A stretch of DNA of 49,714 nt, taken from Lamprobacter modestohalophilus. Its GTDB lineage: Bacteria > Pseudomonadota > Gammaproteobacteria > Chromatiales > Chromatiaceae. Of the stretch, positions 15,110-23,366 are shown piece after piece. Both the position numbers and the translations under genes were made by a program. How positions within the stretch are numbered: the stretch's first letter is position 1; each line of letters begins with the position of its first letter. The notes under the pieces are model-generated. The model saw nothing but the letters and a program-made list of their open reading frames with translations, had not been told where the DNA came from and made no database searches. Where the stretch lies: the NCBI RefSeq assembly GCF_016583905.1, contig NZ_NRRY01000038.1:1-49714 (forward strand), given 5' to 3'.

Positions 15110-17023
15110 ATGGCTGATTCTGTCTCGATGCCGACCCGGACCCACTTCATCCGTCAGATTGTTCAGGACGATCTGGCGAGTGGGAAGCATACAACGGTGG
15201 TCACGCGCTTCCCGCCTGAGCCGAATGGCTATCTGCACATCGGCCACGCAAAGTCGATCGTGCTCAACTTCGGGCTGGCCGAGGCGTTGGGCGGGGTCTG
15301 CAATCTGCGCTTCGACGATACCAATCCGGGTAAGGAGAGTCCGGAGTTCGTCGAGTCGATCAAGGCCGATGTGCGCTGGCTCGGTTTCGACTGGGGTGGG
15401 CGCGTGCGCTTTGCCTCGGACTATTTTGAGCAGCTGTATGGGTTTGCCGTTGAGCTGATCGAGCAGAGCTTGGCCTATGTCTGCGATCTTTCCGGTGAGG
15501 AGACGCGCGCTTATCGCGGTACGCTGACCGAGCCGGGTCGCGACAGCCCCTTTCGTGATCGCAGTGTGGAGGAGAATCTGGACCTCTTCCGCCGTATGCG
15601 CGCCGGCGAGTTCCCGGATGGCGCGCGGACGCTGCGGGCGAAGATCGACATGGCATCGCCCAACATCAACCTGCGCGATCCGGTGTTATATCGGATTCGG
15701 CACGGGGTGATCCATCACCAGACCGGCAGCGAGTGGTGTCTGTACCCGACTTACGACTACACGCATCCAATCTCAGACGCGCTGGAAGGCATCACCCATT
15801 CCCTCTGCACGCTGGAGTTCGAGGATCATCGCCCGCTCTACGATTGGTGCGTCAGCCACGTCTCGGTGCCCTGCCAGCCGCGCCAGATCGAGTTTAGTCG
15901 GCTCAACCTCGAGTACACGGTGATGAGCAAGCGCTTGCTGACGCAGCTGGTCTCCGAGCAGATCGTCGATGGCTGGGATGATCCGCGCATGCCGACCATT
16001 GCTGGGCTGCGCCGACGTGGCTACACGCCAGGGGCGATGCGCGGCTTCTGTGAGCGCATCGGCGTGACCAAGGCCGACAACCTGGTCGAGATGGGCATGC
16101 TTGAGAGCGCGATTCGCGATGAGCTGGATGCGTCCGCGCCGCGCGCGATGGCGGTGCTGCACCCGCTGCGGGTGGTGCTGACCAATCTGCCGGCTGATGC
16201 CCCGGCGGCGGTCGAGGCGCGCAATCATCCGAAGGACGAGGCGATGGGCGTGCGTGAGCTGCCGCTCAGCGCGGTGCTCTGGATCGATCGCAGTGACTTC
16301 GAGGAGACGCCGCCGAAGGGCTTCAAGCGCCTGATCCCGGGCGGCGAGGTGCGGCTGCGCAATGCCTACGTGATCCGCTGTGACGAGGTGGTGAAGGATG
16401 CGGATGGCGTGGTGATCGAGCTGCGCTGCACGGTTGACCCTGACACCCTCGGCAAGAACCCGGAGGGGCGCAAGGTCAAGGGCGTGATCCATTGGGTGCC
16501 GGCCGAGACGGCGATTCATGCTGAGGTTCGGCTCTATGATCGCCTATTCACGGTGCCGCAGCCGGGTGCGGGCGATCGCGACTTTCGCGCGGATCTGAAT
16601 CCGGATTCGCTCCGTGTACTGAGCGGTGCGATGCTTGAGCCGAGCCTGGCCGCGGCGGAGCCGGGCGCGCGCTTCCAGTTCGAGCGCGAGGGCTATTTCG
16701 TCGTCGATCCGGACTCGACGCCGGAGCGTCCCGTCTTCAATCGCACCGTGACCCTGCGTGATACCTGGGCGAAGGCGCAGGATAACGCTGGTCAAGCGGG
16801 TGCTGGGCAGGGGCAGGGCGCAAGGAGCCAGAGAGCGACAGGCAAGAAGGCACGCTCGGGTGATGGCAACGCCAACGCCAATGGCAAGGCCAATGGCAAG
16901 GCCAACGCCAAGGCCAACGCCAAGGCCAAGCACGATGCCAAGCAGGAGGGTTCGGGCAAGGGCACGGACAAGGCTCAAGCCGCTTCAGCTCAGGGCATCG
17001 GCGCATCCGGGGGCGTCGCATGA
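15110..17023 (+). CDS. glnS: Glutaminyl-tRNA synthetase with a repetitive C-terminal tail
   Basis: 637 residues from ATG 15110. This class I synthetase attaches glutamine to its tRNA. The HIGH motif is HIGH at 43-46 ([15 protein letters not shown]) and the KMSKS-like loop is VMSK at 271-274. The catalytic and beta-barrel parts end near residue 551, matching the ~550-residue E. coli enzyme. About 86 further residues are low-complexity, with [15 protein letters not shown] repeats, positively charged and probably disordered; it may aid tRNA binding, as charged tails do in other synthetases. An alternative GTG start at 15098 adds four residues; no clear ribosome site decides between them. The stop overlaps the next gene by four bases. 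Confidence 0.93.
   Translation: MADSVSMPTRTHFIRQIVQDDLASGKHTTVVTRFPPEPNGYLHIGHAKSIVLNFGLAEALGGVCNLRFDDTNPGKESPEFVESIKADVRWLGFDWGGRVRFASDYFEQLYGFAVELIEQSLAYVCDLSGEETRAYRGTLTEPGRDSPFRDRSVEENLDLFRRMRAGEFPDGARTLRAKIDMASPNINLRDPVLYRIRHGVIHHQTGSEWCLYPTYDYTHPISDALEGITHSLCTLEFEDHRPLYDWCVSHVSVPCQPRQIEFSRLNLEYTVMSKRLLTQLVSEQIVDGWDDPRMPTIAGLRRRGYTPGAMRGFCERIGVTKADNLVEMGMLESAIRDELDASAPRAMAVLHPLRVVLTNLPADAPAAVEARNHPKDEAMGVRELPLSAVLWIDRSDFEETPPKGFKRLIPGGEVRLRNAYVIRCDEVVKDADGVVIELRCTVDPDTLGKNPEGRKVKGVIHWVPAETAIHAEVRLYDRLFTVPQPGAGDRDFRADLNPDSLRVLSGAMLEPSLAAAEPGARFQFEREGYFVVDPDSTPERPVFNRTVTLRDTWAKAQDNAGQAGAGQGQGARSQRATGKKARSGDGNANANGKANGKANAKANAKAKHDAKQEGSGKGTDKAQAASAQGIGASGGVA
16869..16932 (+). repeat. 6/12-bp tandem repeats in the glnS tail
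   Basis: Repeats of AAGGCCAACGCC and AATGGCAAGGCC encode Lys/Asn-Ala/Gly dipeptides. They stay in frame and make the tail prone to length change by slippage. Confidence 0.75.
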
Positions 17024-17601
17024 GCTCGACAGCGCCACCACCACTTGAGCTGCCGGGGAAAGGCATCAGCTGGCTCGAGCGCCAGCTGCTTGGGGCGGGG
17101 ATTCGTGCGGCAGCGCGTTTCTACGGCAAGGACCGGATGACGCAACTGTTTCGTCAGGAGGCCGAGCGCGCCATCGCCTTGGCGCGCGGCCTGAGTGAGG
17201 CGCAGGGGCGTCAGCGGGTGCGGGTCGAGCGCTTCATCGGCATCGAAGACAGCAGCCGCGACTGGTCGGTGTACATGACGCTCGAGCATCTGGTGATCGT
17301 CAACACGGCGATCGCCGCGATCTTGCCGCAGCTGTATTCGGGTAGCTTGGTCGGGACTCAGGTCAAGATCGAGGAGGTCAAGCCGGTGCCGGAGGCCGGC
17401 CCGGAGCAGATCGGCGATCTGGTCGCCTTGGTCGAGCGCTATAGCGACATCGTTGACAAGCTTGGCAATCTGCGTGCTGGGGCGAGGCTGCCGCATCCCT
17501 GGTTCGGTGCGCTCTCTGCGGCGCAGTGGCATGCCCTCGCGGCCATCCATAACAGTACCCATCGGCGCCAGATCGAGCGCATCATGCAGGCGTTGAGCTG
17601 A
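17020..17601 (+). CDS. DinB-superfamily (DUF1569-like) protein
   Basis: 193 residues, helical. The C-terminal block [20 protein letters not shown] followed by [10 protein letters not shown] is the metal-binding signature of DinB-like four-helix proteins, and [10 protein letters not shown] supplies the first His. Such proteins are often thiol-dependent metal enzymes, but the reaction here is unknown. The ATG overlaps the glnS stop (ATGA), so the two are translationally coupled. The stop is followed by a short GAGCT repeat. Confidence 0.7.
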   Translation: MSSTAPPPLELPGKGISWLERQLLGAGIRAAARFYGKDRMTQLFRQEAERAIALARGLSEAQGRQRVRVERFIGIEDSSRDWSVYMTLEHLVIVNTAIAAILPQLYSGSLVGTQVKIEEVKPVPEAGPEQIGDLVALVERYSDIVDKLGNLRAGARLPHPWFGALSAAQWHALAAIHNSTHRRQIERIMQALS

Positions 17602-17725
17602 GCTGAGCTGAGCAATCGAGGCTCGTGTCAAAGCGCACTGGGATACTTCAAAACGCCAAACAGGCGTCCAGCAACGGCTACCTAAATTGAGCGCCACGAT
17701 CCGGAAAAATCGGCAATAGGCCTTG

Positions 17726-17753
17726 CCAACCCTACCAGGGCCTTGGTTTTTTT
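17726..17753 (+). terminator. Intrinsic terminator after the glnS-dinB-like pair
   Basis: CCAACCCT pairs with AGGG-(CC)-TTGG, an 8-bp stem with a two-base bulge and a three-base loop, directly followed by seven T residues (17747-17753). It lies about 125 bases after the stop at 17601 and before the LOG-family gene. Confidence 0.6.
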
Positions 17754-17782
17754 AATATTTCAATCGGCGTGCATCTGCGCCA

Positions 17783-17803
17783 TCTGCGGTTTATAGGATA
17801 AAG
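17783..17803 (+). repeat. Short dispersed repeat, copy 1
   Basis: TCTGCGGTTTATAGGATAAAG matches 26092-26113 (TCTGCGGTTTGTAGGATCAAAG) with one substitution and one extra base. Both lie between genes, here just before the LOG-family start. Confidence 0.5.
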
Positions 17804-17823
17804 ATTGGTCTGCGGTGATCAGG

Positions 17824-18594
17824 ATGCAAAACACACCAGCAAACGCGCTACAAAACGCACCACGAGACGCGCTACTAAGCGCTCAACCGAAAACGCCAAA
17901 GTCCGCGCGTGAGCGCGAACTGCTGCGTGGCGCCGATGATCTGCTGGTCGATTTCGATCGTGGGGTCACGGTCTTCAACGAGCTGGTGAGAGGCTGCCGC
18001 AGTCTGTTCGACCTTGGACGCAGTATCACCATCTTCGGATCGGCGCGTTTTCCCGAGGGGCATCGCTGGTATCAGCTGGCGCGAGCGACCGGCGCCGATC
18101 TGGCGCGTGCCGGCTGTACGGTGATCACTGGCGGTGGCCCCGGCATCATGGAGGCGGCCAATCGCGGCGCTCGAGAAGCCGGCGGCATGAGCGTCGGCTG
18201 CAATATCCGGCTGCCGCATGAGCAACACCCGAATCCCTACCTCGATCGGGTGCTGACCTTCGACTATTTTTTCGTGCGCAAGGTCATGCTGCTGAAATAC
18301 TCGTCCGGATTCGTGTTCATGCCCGGCGGCTTCGGCACCCTGGACGAGCTGTTCGAGACCCTGACGCTGATCCAAACCGGCAAGGTCGAGGCCTTTCCTT
18401 GCGTGCTCGCCGGCACGGCCTTTTGGCAGCCGATGCTGGATGTGGTGATGACGCAGCTCTACGATGCCGGCGCGGTTGCGCCCGGCGAAGTCGAGCTTAA
18501 ACTGCTCGACGACCCGGCCGAGATCGTCGCCCATCTGCTCGCGAATCAAACCGCGACGCCGCCTGGCCCTTGGTCTGAGCAGGAACCGTCTTAA
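17824..18594 (+). CDS. LOG-family protein (TIGR00730, nucleoside-monophosphate phosphoribohydrolase-like)
   Basis: 256 residues from ATG 17824 (GTG 17815 is also possible). It has the LOG signatures: VITGGGPGIMEAANRGA near the middle and MPGGFGTLDELFE with the conserved PGGxGTxxE. LOG enzymes cleave nucleoside 5'-monophosphates, including cytokinin precursors in plants; bacterial members often act in nucleotide housekeeping. The first 40 residues (NALQNAPRDALLSAQ..) are not conserved. The stop TAA is the first part of a dispersed 50-bp repeat. Confidence 0.85.
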   Translation: MQNTPANALQNAPRDALLSAQPKTPKSARERELLRGADDLLVDFDRGVTVFNELVRGCRSLFDLGRSITIFGSARFPEGHRWYQLARATGADLARAGCTVITGGGPGIMEAANRGAREAGGMSVGCNIRLPHEQHPNPYLDRVLTFDYFFVRKVMLLKYSSGFVFMPGGFGTLDELFETLTLIQTGKVEAFPCVLAGTAFWQPMLDVVMTQLYDAGAVAPGEVELKLLDDPAEIVAHLLANQTATPPGPWSEQEPS

Positions 18595-18640
18595 CGTGAA
18601 TCTCGCGCGATCCATCTGCCGGGGTGGCGCGGCGCCATGA
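18591..18640 (+). repeat. Dispersed 50-bp repeat at a stop codon, copy 1
   Basis: The 50 bases starting TTAACGTGAATCTCGCGCGA and ending GCGCCATGA match 22219-22268 at about 40 of 50 positions. In both places the TAA near the left end is the stop codon of the upstream plus-strand gene. Confidence 0.7.
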
Positions 18641-18643
18641 GCC

Positions 18644-19300
18644 TTAGGGTCGAATCTCGATCGGCGTGCCATCCTCGACGGCGCGCCAGACGATCTCCAT
18701 CGGGCCATTGCGTAGCGCGATGCAGCCGTGGGTGTGGTCGCGGTATTGGTTTAGCCAGCCGAGCCAGCCGCTGCCGTTGACCTGACCATGGATCATGATC
18801 AGCCCGCCGGGATCATCGCCGCGCGCGGCCGCGGCGGCACGGTCGGCCGCATCGGGATAGGAGACATGCAGCGATTTGAAGCAGCAGCTACCCGGGTTGC
18901 GCCAGTCGAGGATGTAGCGACCTTCGGGCGTGCGGCCATCGCCCTCGCGCTGCTTGTGACCAATGGGGTCGAAGCCGAGGCTGATGCGCCATTGTCGGTA
19001 GATCTCGCCATTGCGGATCAAGGACAACCGCCGCGCGCCCTTCTCGACCAGCACCAGATCGGCCTTGGGCGGATCGGCGCCGAGTAGATCGACGCGCCAG
19101 GCGGGGAGCTGATATTCGAATTGATGCAGGCTCAGGATCAGCAGCGAGAGCAACATCAAGCCCCAGCCGGTCCAGCGTAGGTGCTGGCCGGGTTGAGACT
19201 GGCTTGGCTGGGGCTTGCGTGGCTGGAGCAGGGAATGGGACTGAGGTTGAGGCGTGCTTGGCTGAGGCTGAGAGTGGTTTGGCATCGTCTGGCTGCTCAT
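18644..19300 (-). CDS. L,D-transpeptidase (YkuD domain), membrane-anchored
   Basis: 218 residues. The first 42 are Gln, Pro and Ser-rich, followed by one hydrophobic segment (WGLMLLSLLILSLHQF) that anchors or exports the protein. The YkuD domain ends in HTHGCIALRNGPM, where Cys193 is the catalytic nucleophile and the His-x-His/Gly-Cys set is intact; an earlier MIHGQVNGSG supplies another conserved His. Such enzymes form 3-3 crosslinks in peptidoglycan or attach lipoproteins to it. The gene is alone, convergent with the LOG-family gene. Confidence 0.85.
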   Translation of the reverse strand: MSSQTMPNHSQPQPSTPQPQSHSLLQPRKPQPSQSQPGQHLRWTGWGLMLLSLLILSLHQFEYQLPAWRVDLLGADPPKADLVLVEKGARRLSLIRNGEIYRQWRISLGFDPIGHKQREGDGRTPEGRYILDWRNPGSCCFKSLHVSYPDAADRAAAAARGDDPGGLIMIHGQVNGSGWLGWLNQYRDHTHGCIALRNGPMEIVWRAVEDGTPIEIRP

Positions 19301-19388
19301 GTCAGCAGTGGTGAGGCTTAATGGGCGGTCTCTGAGCGCTGCGACTCAGCGGGTCAATGACAAGTCCGACGACTGCCGGCAAGTCTGC

Positions 19389-20837
19389 TCAAGAGCTGCC
19401 CTTGACCTGATCATAAGCCGCCAAGGCCTCGGCGCGGCTCTCCTTCAGATCAACGATCGGCGCTGGATAGTCACGCCCGAGCCGCACACCGCATTGGGCC
19501 AAGAGGCTCGCCGGCGCCTGCCAAGGTTGATGGATGAACCGATCGGGCAGGCGGGCCAGCTCCGGGCACCAGCGCCGGACATAAAGCCCTTTTGTGTCGA
19601 AGCGCTCACCCTGCAGCACCGGGTTGAAGATCCGGAAGTAGGGCGCGGCATCGGCACCGCAGCCGGCGCTCCACTGCCAGCCCTGGGTGTTATTGGCCAA
19701 ATCGGCATCGACTAGCGTGTCCCAAAACCAGCGCGCGCCTGCTTGCCAGGGTAGGCGCAGGTTCTTGGTCAGCAGCGAGGCGACGATCATTCGTACCCGG
19801 TTGTGCATCCAGCCGCTGTGCCAGAGCTCGCGCATGCCGGCATCGACGATGGGGATGCCGGTGCGGCCGCGTTGCCAGGCCCGAAGCAACGGCTCGGTGT
19901 CGCCGCTGCGCCAGGGGAAGTCGGCGAAGCGCGGGTTCAGGGGCTCGCTCGGCGTGTGTGGGAAATGATAGAGCAGCTGATAGCTGAATTCGCGCCAGCC
20001 CAGCTCGCGCTCAAAGGGCTCGGCGACCTCGGCAGCGATGCCGCGGTCGCGGATGGCAGCGAGGATTTGGCGCGGGCTGATCTCGCCGAAGTGTAGGTGT
20101 GGCGAGAGCCGCGAGGTGCCGCGCTCGAACGGCCAGTCGCGGGCCTCGTGATAGGGCTCGATGGGGCCGTTGAGAAAGCGCTCCAGCTCCGCGCGGGCGC
20201 CGGCTTCGCCCGGCTGCCAGTTCGCTTGCAGGCCCTGATCCCAGGGGATCTGCGGGCGCAGATCTAGGGCCTCGAGGGGCAGCTGCTCGAGTGGGGTTGG
20301 CAGCGGTTGGAGTGCGTCTGGCGCGGCGCTCTGGTCGGTCAGGTCGTCCCGTTTCAGCAGTTCGGCCCTGAGGCGGCGCCAATAGGGCGTGAAGACGCGA
20401 TAGGGCTCGCCGGCGCCGGTCTTCAGCTCCCAAGGCTCACTGAGCAACGCGGCATTGTGACTGCTGCAGCGGATTCCTTCGGCGCGCAGAGCCTGCTTGA
20501 TTGCGCTGTCGCGCGCGATCACCGCTGGCTCGTAGCAGCGATTCCAATGCAGCGCTGTGGCCCCGGTCTCGACGATCAGTTGCCGCAACACGGCAAGGCT
20601 CTCACCGCGACGGATGAGCAGCCCGCTACCTCGCTGCCGCAACCCTTGGTCAAGCGCGCTCAGACTCTGATGCAGCCACCAGCGCGAGGCTGCGCCGTGC
20701 TGCCATTGCGCTTCCTCTTCAGGGGCGTGGATGTAGACCGGGATCAGTCGCTCGCTCTGTGCAACTGCAGCCCTGAGCGCAGGGTTATCGCCGAGCCGCA
20801 GATCGCGACGCAGCCAGAGGAGGGCTGTGGTGGGCAT
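19389..20837 (-). CDS. phrB: Deoxyribodipyrimidine photolyase
   Basis: 482 residues. The N-terminal antenna domain begins TTALLWLRRDLRLGDNPAL. The C-terminal FAD domain contains WREFSYQLLYHFP, RTGIPIVDAGMRELWHSGWM, NRVRMIVASLL and the long WDTLVDADLANNTQGWQWSA.. block shared by class I CPD photolyases. It repairs UV-made cyclobutane pyrimidine dimers using blue light and FADH-. Length matches the family (about 470). Suits a light-exposed phototroph. Start ATG 20837 has no strong ribosome site. A stretch of 427 bases without a confident gene lies upstream. Confidence 0.92.
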   Translation of the reverse strand: MPTTALLWLRRDLRLGDNPALRAAVAQSERLIPVYIHAPEEEAQWQHGAASRWWLHQSLSALDQGLRQRGSGLLIRRGESLAVLRQLIVETGATALHWNRCYEPAVIARDSAIKQALRAEGIRCSSHNAALLSEPWELKTGAGEPYRVFTPYWRRLRAELLKRDDLTDQSAAPDALQPLPTPLEQLPLEALDLRPQIPWDQGLQANWQPGEAGARAELERFLNGPIEPYHEARDWPFERGTSRLSPHLHFGEISPRQILAAIRDRGIAAEVAEPFERELGWREFSYQLLYHFPHTPSEPLNPRFADFPWRSGDTEPLLRAWQRGRTGIPIVDAGMRELWHSGWMHNRVRMIVASLLTKNLRLPWQAGARWFWDTLVDADLANNTQGWQWSAGCGADAAPYFRIFNPVLQGERFDTKGLYVRRWCPELARLPDRFIHQPWQAPASLLAQCGVRLGRDYPAPIVDLKESRAEALAAYDQVKGSS

Positions 20838-21059
20838 GCTGTCTATGGGTTGCTTCGGGCTGCTTGCTGGAGAAAGCCGATTATCGCAGACTGGTCGCGA
20901 AGACGATTCGTCTGCTGAGTGGTAGGCGCGAGACCAGCTCGCTTGTTCCGGAGGCTTTGGACGCTAAGAGGCCAGCTGTGAGGTAACGATGGGTGCGGCC
21001 TCTGCATAATGTCAATCTGATGGTGCCATGTCGCGTAGACGACACAAGAAAAAGAGATC

Positions 21060-21201
21060 TCGCGCAGAGACACAAAGGCGCAGAGAAGAAGATGAAGAAG
21101 ATGAAGAAGATGAAGAAGAGAAGAAGAGTAAGGACAAGAGAAGCGCACTGGGAACATCGAGCAAGCTCTTTCTTCCTTTGCGCCTCTGCGTCTCTGCGCG
21201 A
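21060..21201. repeat. Inverted-repeat element around GAA-rich tandem repeats
   Basis: The left arm TCGCGCAGAGACACAAAGGC (from 21060) and the right arm ending CTCTGCGTCTCTGCGCGA (to 21201) are near-perfect reverse complements over about 25 bases. They match the widely dispersed CTTTGCGTCTCTGCG-type repeat seen in cyanobacteria and purple bacteria. Between them, 21083-21130 holds repeated GAAGAAGAT units. Frames on both strands through this stretch give only low-complexity residues. The rest of 20838-21264 shows no gene. Confidence 0.7.
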
Positions 21202-21264
21202 GCCTCTTCTTGCCACGTCACAACATCACGCGACCTCATGTCGAGGCCGCACCCGGTAACGATC

Positions 21265-21495
21265 ATGTATGCAGCAATCACGGGCACTTTTGAAAATGGT
21301 GAGGTGACGCTTGAAGAGCCGCCGCCGACCCTAGGTCGAGCGAAGGTGGTGGTGATGTTTCTGGTCGATGACCCCCAGGATCAGTCCAACCGAGAACCGC
21401 GCAAGGGGGTGCGCCTTGGTAGTCTTGCCGAGAAAGGCTACCAAATCCCTGACGATTATAATGTGCCGCTAGATGATCTGAGCGGATATCAGTGA
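21265..21495 (+). CDS. Antitoxin-like protein (DUF2281/AF2212 type)
   Basis: 76 residues: MYAAITGTFENGEVTLEEPP.. then ..AKVVVMFLVDD.. and a C-terminal ..YQIPDDYNVPLDDL tail. The beta-rich start and acidic-hydrophobic tail are the layout of small antitoxins that pair with PIN-domain toxins. The tail would block the toxin active site. The partner lies one base downstream but is reduced to its two ends (see next entry), so the antitoxin is now without a full toxin. Start ATG 21265; the long upstream extension of the frame runs through repeat sequence and is not believed. Confidence 0.65.
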   Translation: MYAAITGTFENGEVTLEEPPPTLGRAKVVVMFLVDDPQDQSNREPRKGVRLGSLAEKGYQIPDDYNVPLDDLSGYQ

Positions 21496-21496
21496 C

Positions 21497-21616
21497 ATGC
21501 GCCATTTGATCGATACTCAGATAGCGACGGTCCTGAGCGAGGGGATTCCTATTCTTTCGTCAGATGCCAATTTCCAACGTTACCGGCCTGCTGTTCAGGT
21601 TGTCATGAATGGTTGA
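21497..21616 (+). pseudogene. PIN-domain toxin (VapC-like) with a large internal deletion
   Basis: A 39-codon frame reads MRHLIDTQ, the N-terminal strand of a PIN toxin with its first catalytic Asp, and then directly IATVLSEGIPILSSDANFQR, which is the C-terminal part carrying the last conserved Asp. A full PIN toxin has about 130 residues, so some 90 central codons, with the middle acidic residues, have been removed in frame. It starts one base after the antitoxin stop, as expected for a TA pair, and its end overlaps the next ATG by eight bases. It cannot fold as an active ribonuclease. Confidence 0.65.
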
Positions 21617-22025
21617 TCACCTGTCGAACGACATCCGCGATTACAGTGACATCGATGCCGCCACTGCGGATGCGGTTCAGCGCTTCATGGCCCGCGCTAA
21701 GGCTTCGCCGGCACTAGCGGGCGTTGTGGTAGGCGCGGTGCTGTTCGGCAGCCGCGCACGCGGCGAGCAAAGGCCCGACAGCGATGCTGATGTCGCAGTG
21801 CTGCTGGCAGGCGAGCATGCTTGCCGGGTCGATGTTGCGTTGCATCTGGCCGATATCGCCTTCGATCTGATGCTGGAAACGGACATTCTGATCGAGGCGA
21901 TCCCATTCTGGCAGGACGAGTGGTCGCACCCGGAACGCTTTTCAAACCCGGCGCTGATCGAACGCATTCGACAGGAGGGGGTGTCGCTGCGGACCCCGCA
22001 GAGATCCGCACGCACAGCGGGTTAA
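21609..22025 (+). CDS. MNT-type nucleotidyltransferase (antitoxin of an MNT-HEPN pair)
   Basis: 138 residues. The polymerase-beta-like signature is GSRARG (47-52) followed by Asp59 and Asp61 (PDSDADVAVLL), the metal-binding residues. MNT proteins silence HEPN ribonuclease partners by adding AMP to a tyrosine. The usual C-terminal block HPERFSNPALIERIRQEGV is present; the last 12 residues (LRTPQRSARTAG) read in a different frame through the partner's DNA, so the natural end has probably been lost with the deletion that also removed the start of the HEPN gene. ATG 21609 overlaps the PIN remnant. Confidence 0.75.
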   Translation: MVDHLSNDIRDYSDIDAATADAVQRFMARAKASPALAGVVVGAVLFGSRARGEQRPDSDADVAVLLAGEHACRVDVALHLADIAFDLMLETDILIEAIPFWQDEWSHPERFSNPALIERIRQEGVSLRTPQRSARTAG

Positions 22026-22222
22026 TCGGCGCTTTCGGCAAGCATCTGGTCAAGACCGGACGCATCCCGGCCGATCTTGGCCGCACCCTGAACCAGGTAG
22101 AGCGTATGCGCTTGCTTGCCGACTACACGGGCGAGGAGATCGAGTCGGAGCGGGCGCGTTGGGTGGTCGAGCGCGCGGCGGCATTTCTTCTCGTCTTCAA
22201 CCAGGCCTTTGCGCCTGTTTAA
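21995..22222 (+). pseudogene. HEPN toxin remnant lacking its N-terminus
   Basis: The plus-strand frame from about 21995 reads AEIRTHSGLIGAFGKHLVKT, then GRTLNQVERMRLLADY and ..VVERAAAFLLVF.., the second half of a HEPN domain including the tyrosine region targeted by MNT. The first helix or two, about 45-60 residues, and the start codon are absent; the frame merges upstream into the MNT coding sequence in another phase. This is the second toxin in the same locus to have lost sequence while its antitoxin remains. The TAA at 22220-22222 lies within the dispersed repeat. Confidence 0.6.
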
Positions 22223-22268
22223 CCTGAATCTCACGCGATTCATTTTCCGGTGTAGCACCACGCCATGA
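22219..22268 (+). repeat. Dispersed 50-bp repeat at a stop codon, copy 2
   Basis: Starts TTAACCTGAATCTCACGCGA and ends ACGCCATGA; same length as copy 1 at 18591-18640 with about ten substitutions and no gaps. It supplies the stop codon of the HEPN remnant. Confidence 0.7.
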
Positions 22269-22331
22269 GCGTGAGCCTCTTCTATTCGGACAGAGGCAAG
22301 AGCTGGCTTTGGTGTCATCAACCCTTCGGCC

Positions 22332-23267
22332 TCATGAGCCATGCCCAATCAGCTCATCAATATGCACGGCGACGCTGCGCCCGAGCGCTGAGAGGCTATA
22401 GCCACCCTCGAGGCAAGAGACAATCCGCTCATGCGCATGGCGCACCGCGATCTGCCGCAGCTCGGCGGTGATCCAGGCATAGTCCGGCTCGCGCAGCATG
22501 AAGTGCGCCATGTCATCCTCGGCATGGCCATCGAAGCCGGCCGAGATCATGATCAACTCGGGTGCGAAGGCGTCGAGTCGCGGCAGACAATGTTCCTGCA
22601 TCGCGGCGCGAAAGGCCTCGCCGTTGGTGCGGGAGGGTAGTGGCAGGTTGATCACATTCGATGCCGTCGGGCCGGCACCGGAGCCAGGATAGAACGGGTG
22701 CTGGAAGCTGGAGCAGAACAGCACCCGCTCATCTCCGGCGTAGATATCCTCGGTGCCATTACCATGGTGGACGTCGAAGTCGACGATGGCGATGCGCTTG
22801 AGCCCGTGCGCATTCATCGCGTGCGCGGCGCCGACGGCGACGTTGTTGAAGAAGCAGAAGCCCATCGAGCGCGCGCGCTCGGCATGATGACCCGGAGGGC
22901 GCACTGAGCAGAAGGCGGCGTGGTGGCGATCGCTCATCACCAGATCGACGGCGAGGATCGCGGCGCCGGCTGCATGCAGCGCTGCGCTCAGTGAGCCGCG
23001 CGACATGGCGGTGTCGCCATCGACCCAGACCAGTACATCATCGGCGCTGGGCGCAGCCTCGAACAGGGCATTGACATAGTCGGGGTCGTGCACCGCCAAG
23101 AGTTGCTCACGGCTTGCCTTGGGCGCGTCATAATGGGTCACCAGCATCTCCATGCCGGCGGCGATCATCCGATCCGAGATCGCGTGCAGGCGCTCCGGCA
23201 CCTCGACATGGTGCGCGCCCATCTTGTGCTCGAGACAATCTTGGTGAGAGATAAAGGCCAGGTTCAT
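22332..23267 (-). CDS. Histone-deacetylase-family protein (AcuC/HDAC-like)
   Basis: 311 residues from ATG 23267 (MNLAFISHQDCLEHKMG..). The open frame runs further upstream but overlaps the divergent gene and is not conserved. Zinc-dependent deacetylase motifs are intact: SVRPPGHHAERA with the His-His pair, VDFDVHHGNGTEDI with metal ligands Asp and His, SAGFDGHAED with the third metal Asp, and LEGGYS with the late Gly-Gly-Tyr. Members remove acetyl groups from lysines or polyamines; AcuC in Bacillus reactivates acetyl-CoA synthetase. It is divergent, with 99 bases between, from a Pat-like acetyltransferase, which suggests opposing roles. Confidence 0.88.
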   Translation of the reverse strand: MNLAFISHQDCLEHKMGAHHVEVPERLHAISDRMIAAGMEMLVTHYDAPKASREQLLAVHDPDYVNALFEAAPSADDVLVWVDGDTAMSRGSLSAALHAAGAAILAVDLVMSDRHHAAFCSVRPPGHHAERARSMGFCFFNNVAVGAAHAMNAHGLKRIAIVDFDVHHGNGTEDIYAGDERVLFCSSFQHPFYPGSGAGPTASNVINLPLPSRTNGEAFRAAMQEHCLPRLDAFAPELIMISAGFDGHAEDDMAHFMLREPDYAWITAELRQIAVRHAHERIVSCLEGGYSLSALGRSVAVHIDELIGHGS

Positions 23268-23366
23268 GGGGCGCTTACTCAGGTGCTCGGGACGGTAGTC
23301 CGAAAGCTTAATCGCTTTGTCATCTTTTTGCTTTATTACCCGATTCGCCCCAGGAGGGGCCAGCCG

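Noticed and set aside
15773-16519. Long antisense frame over glnS
   Set aside because: High-GC shadow of a well-conserved gene; no ribosome site or recognisable domain.
21083-21130. Possible CRISPR-like array
   Set aside because: The repeats are 9-bp purine units without spacers; it is a microsatellite inside an inverted-repeat element.
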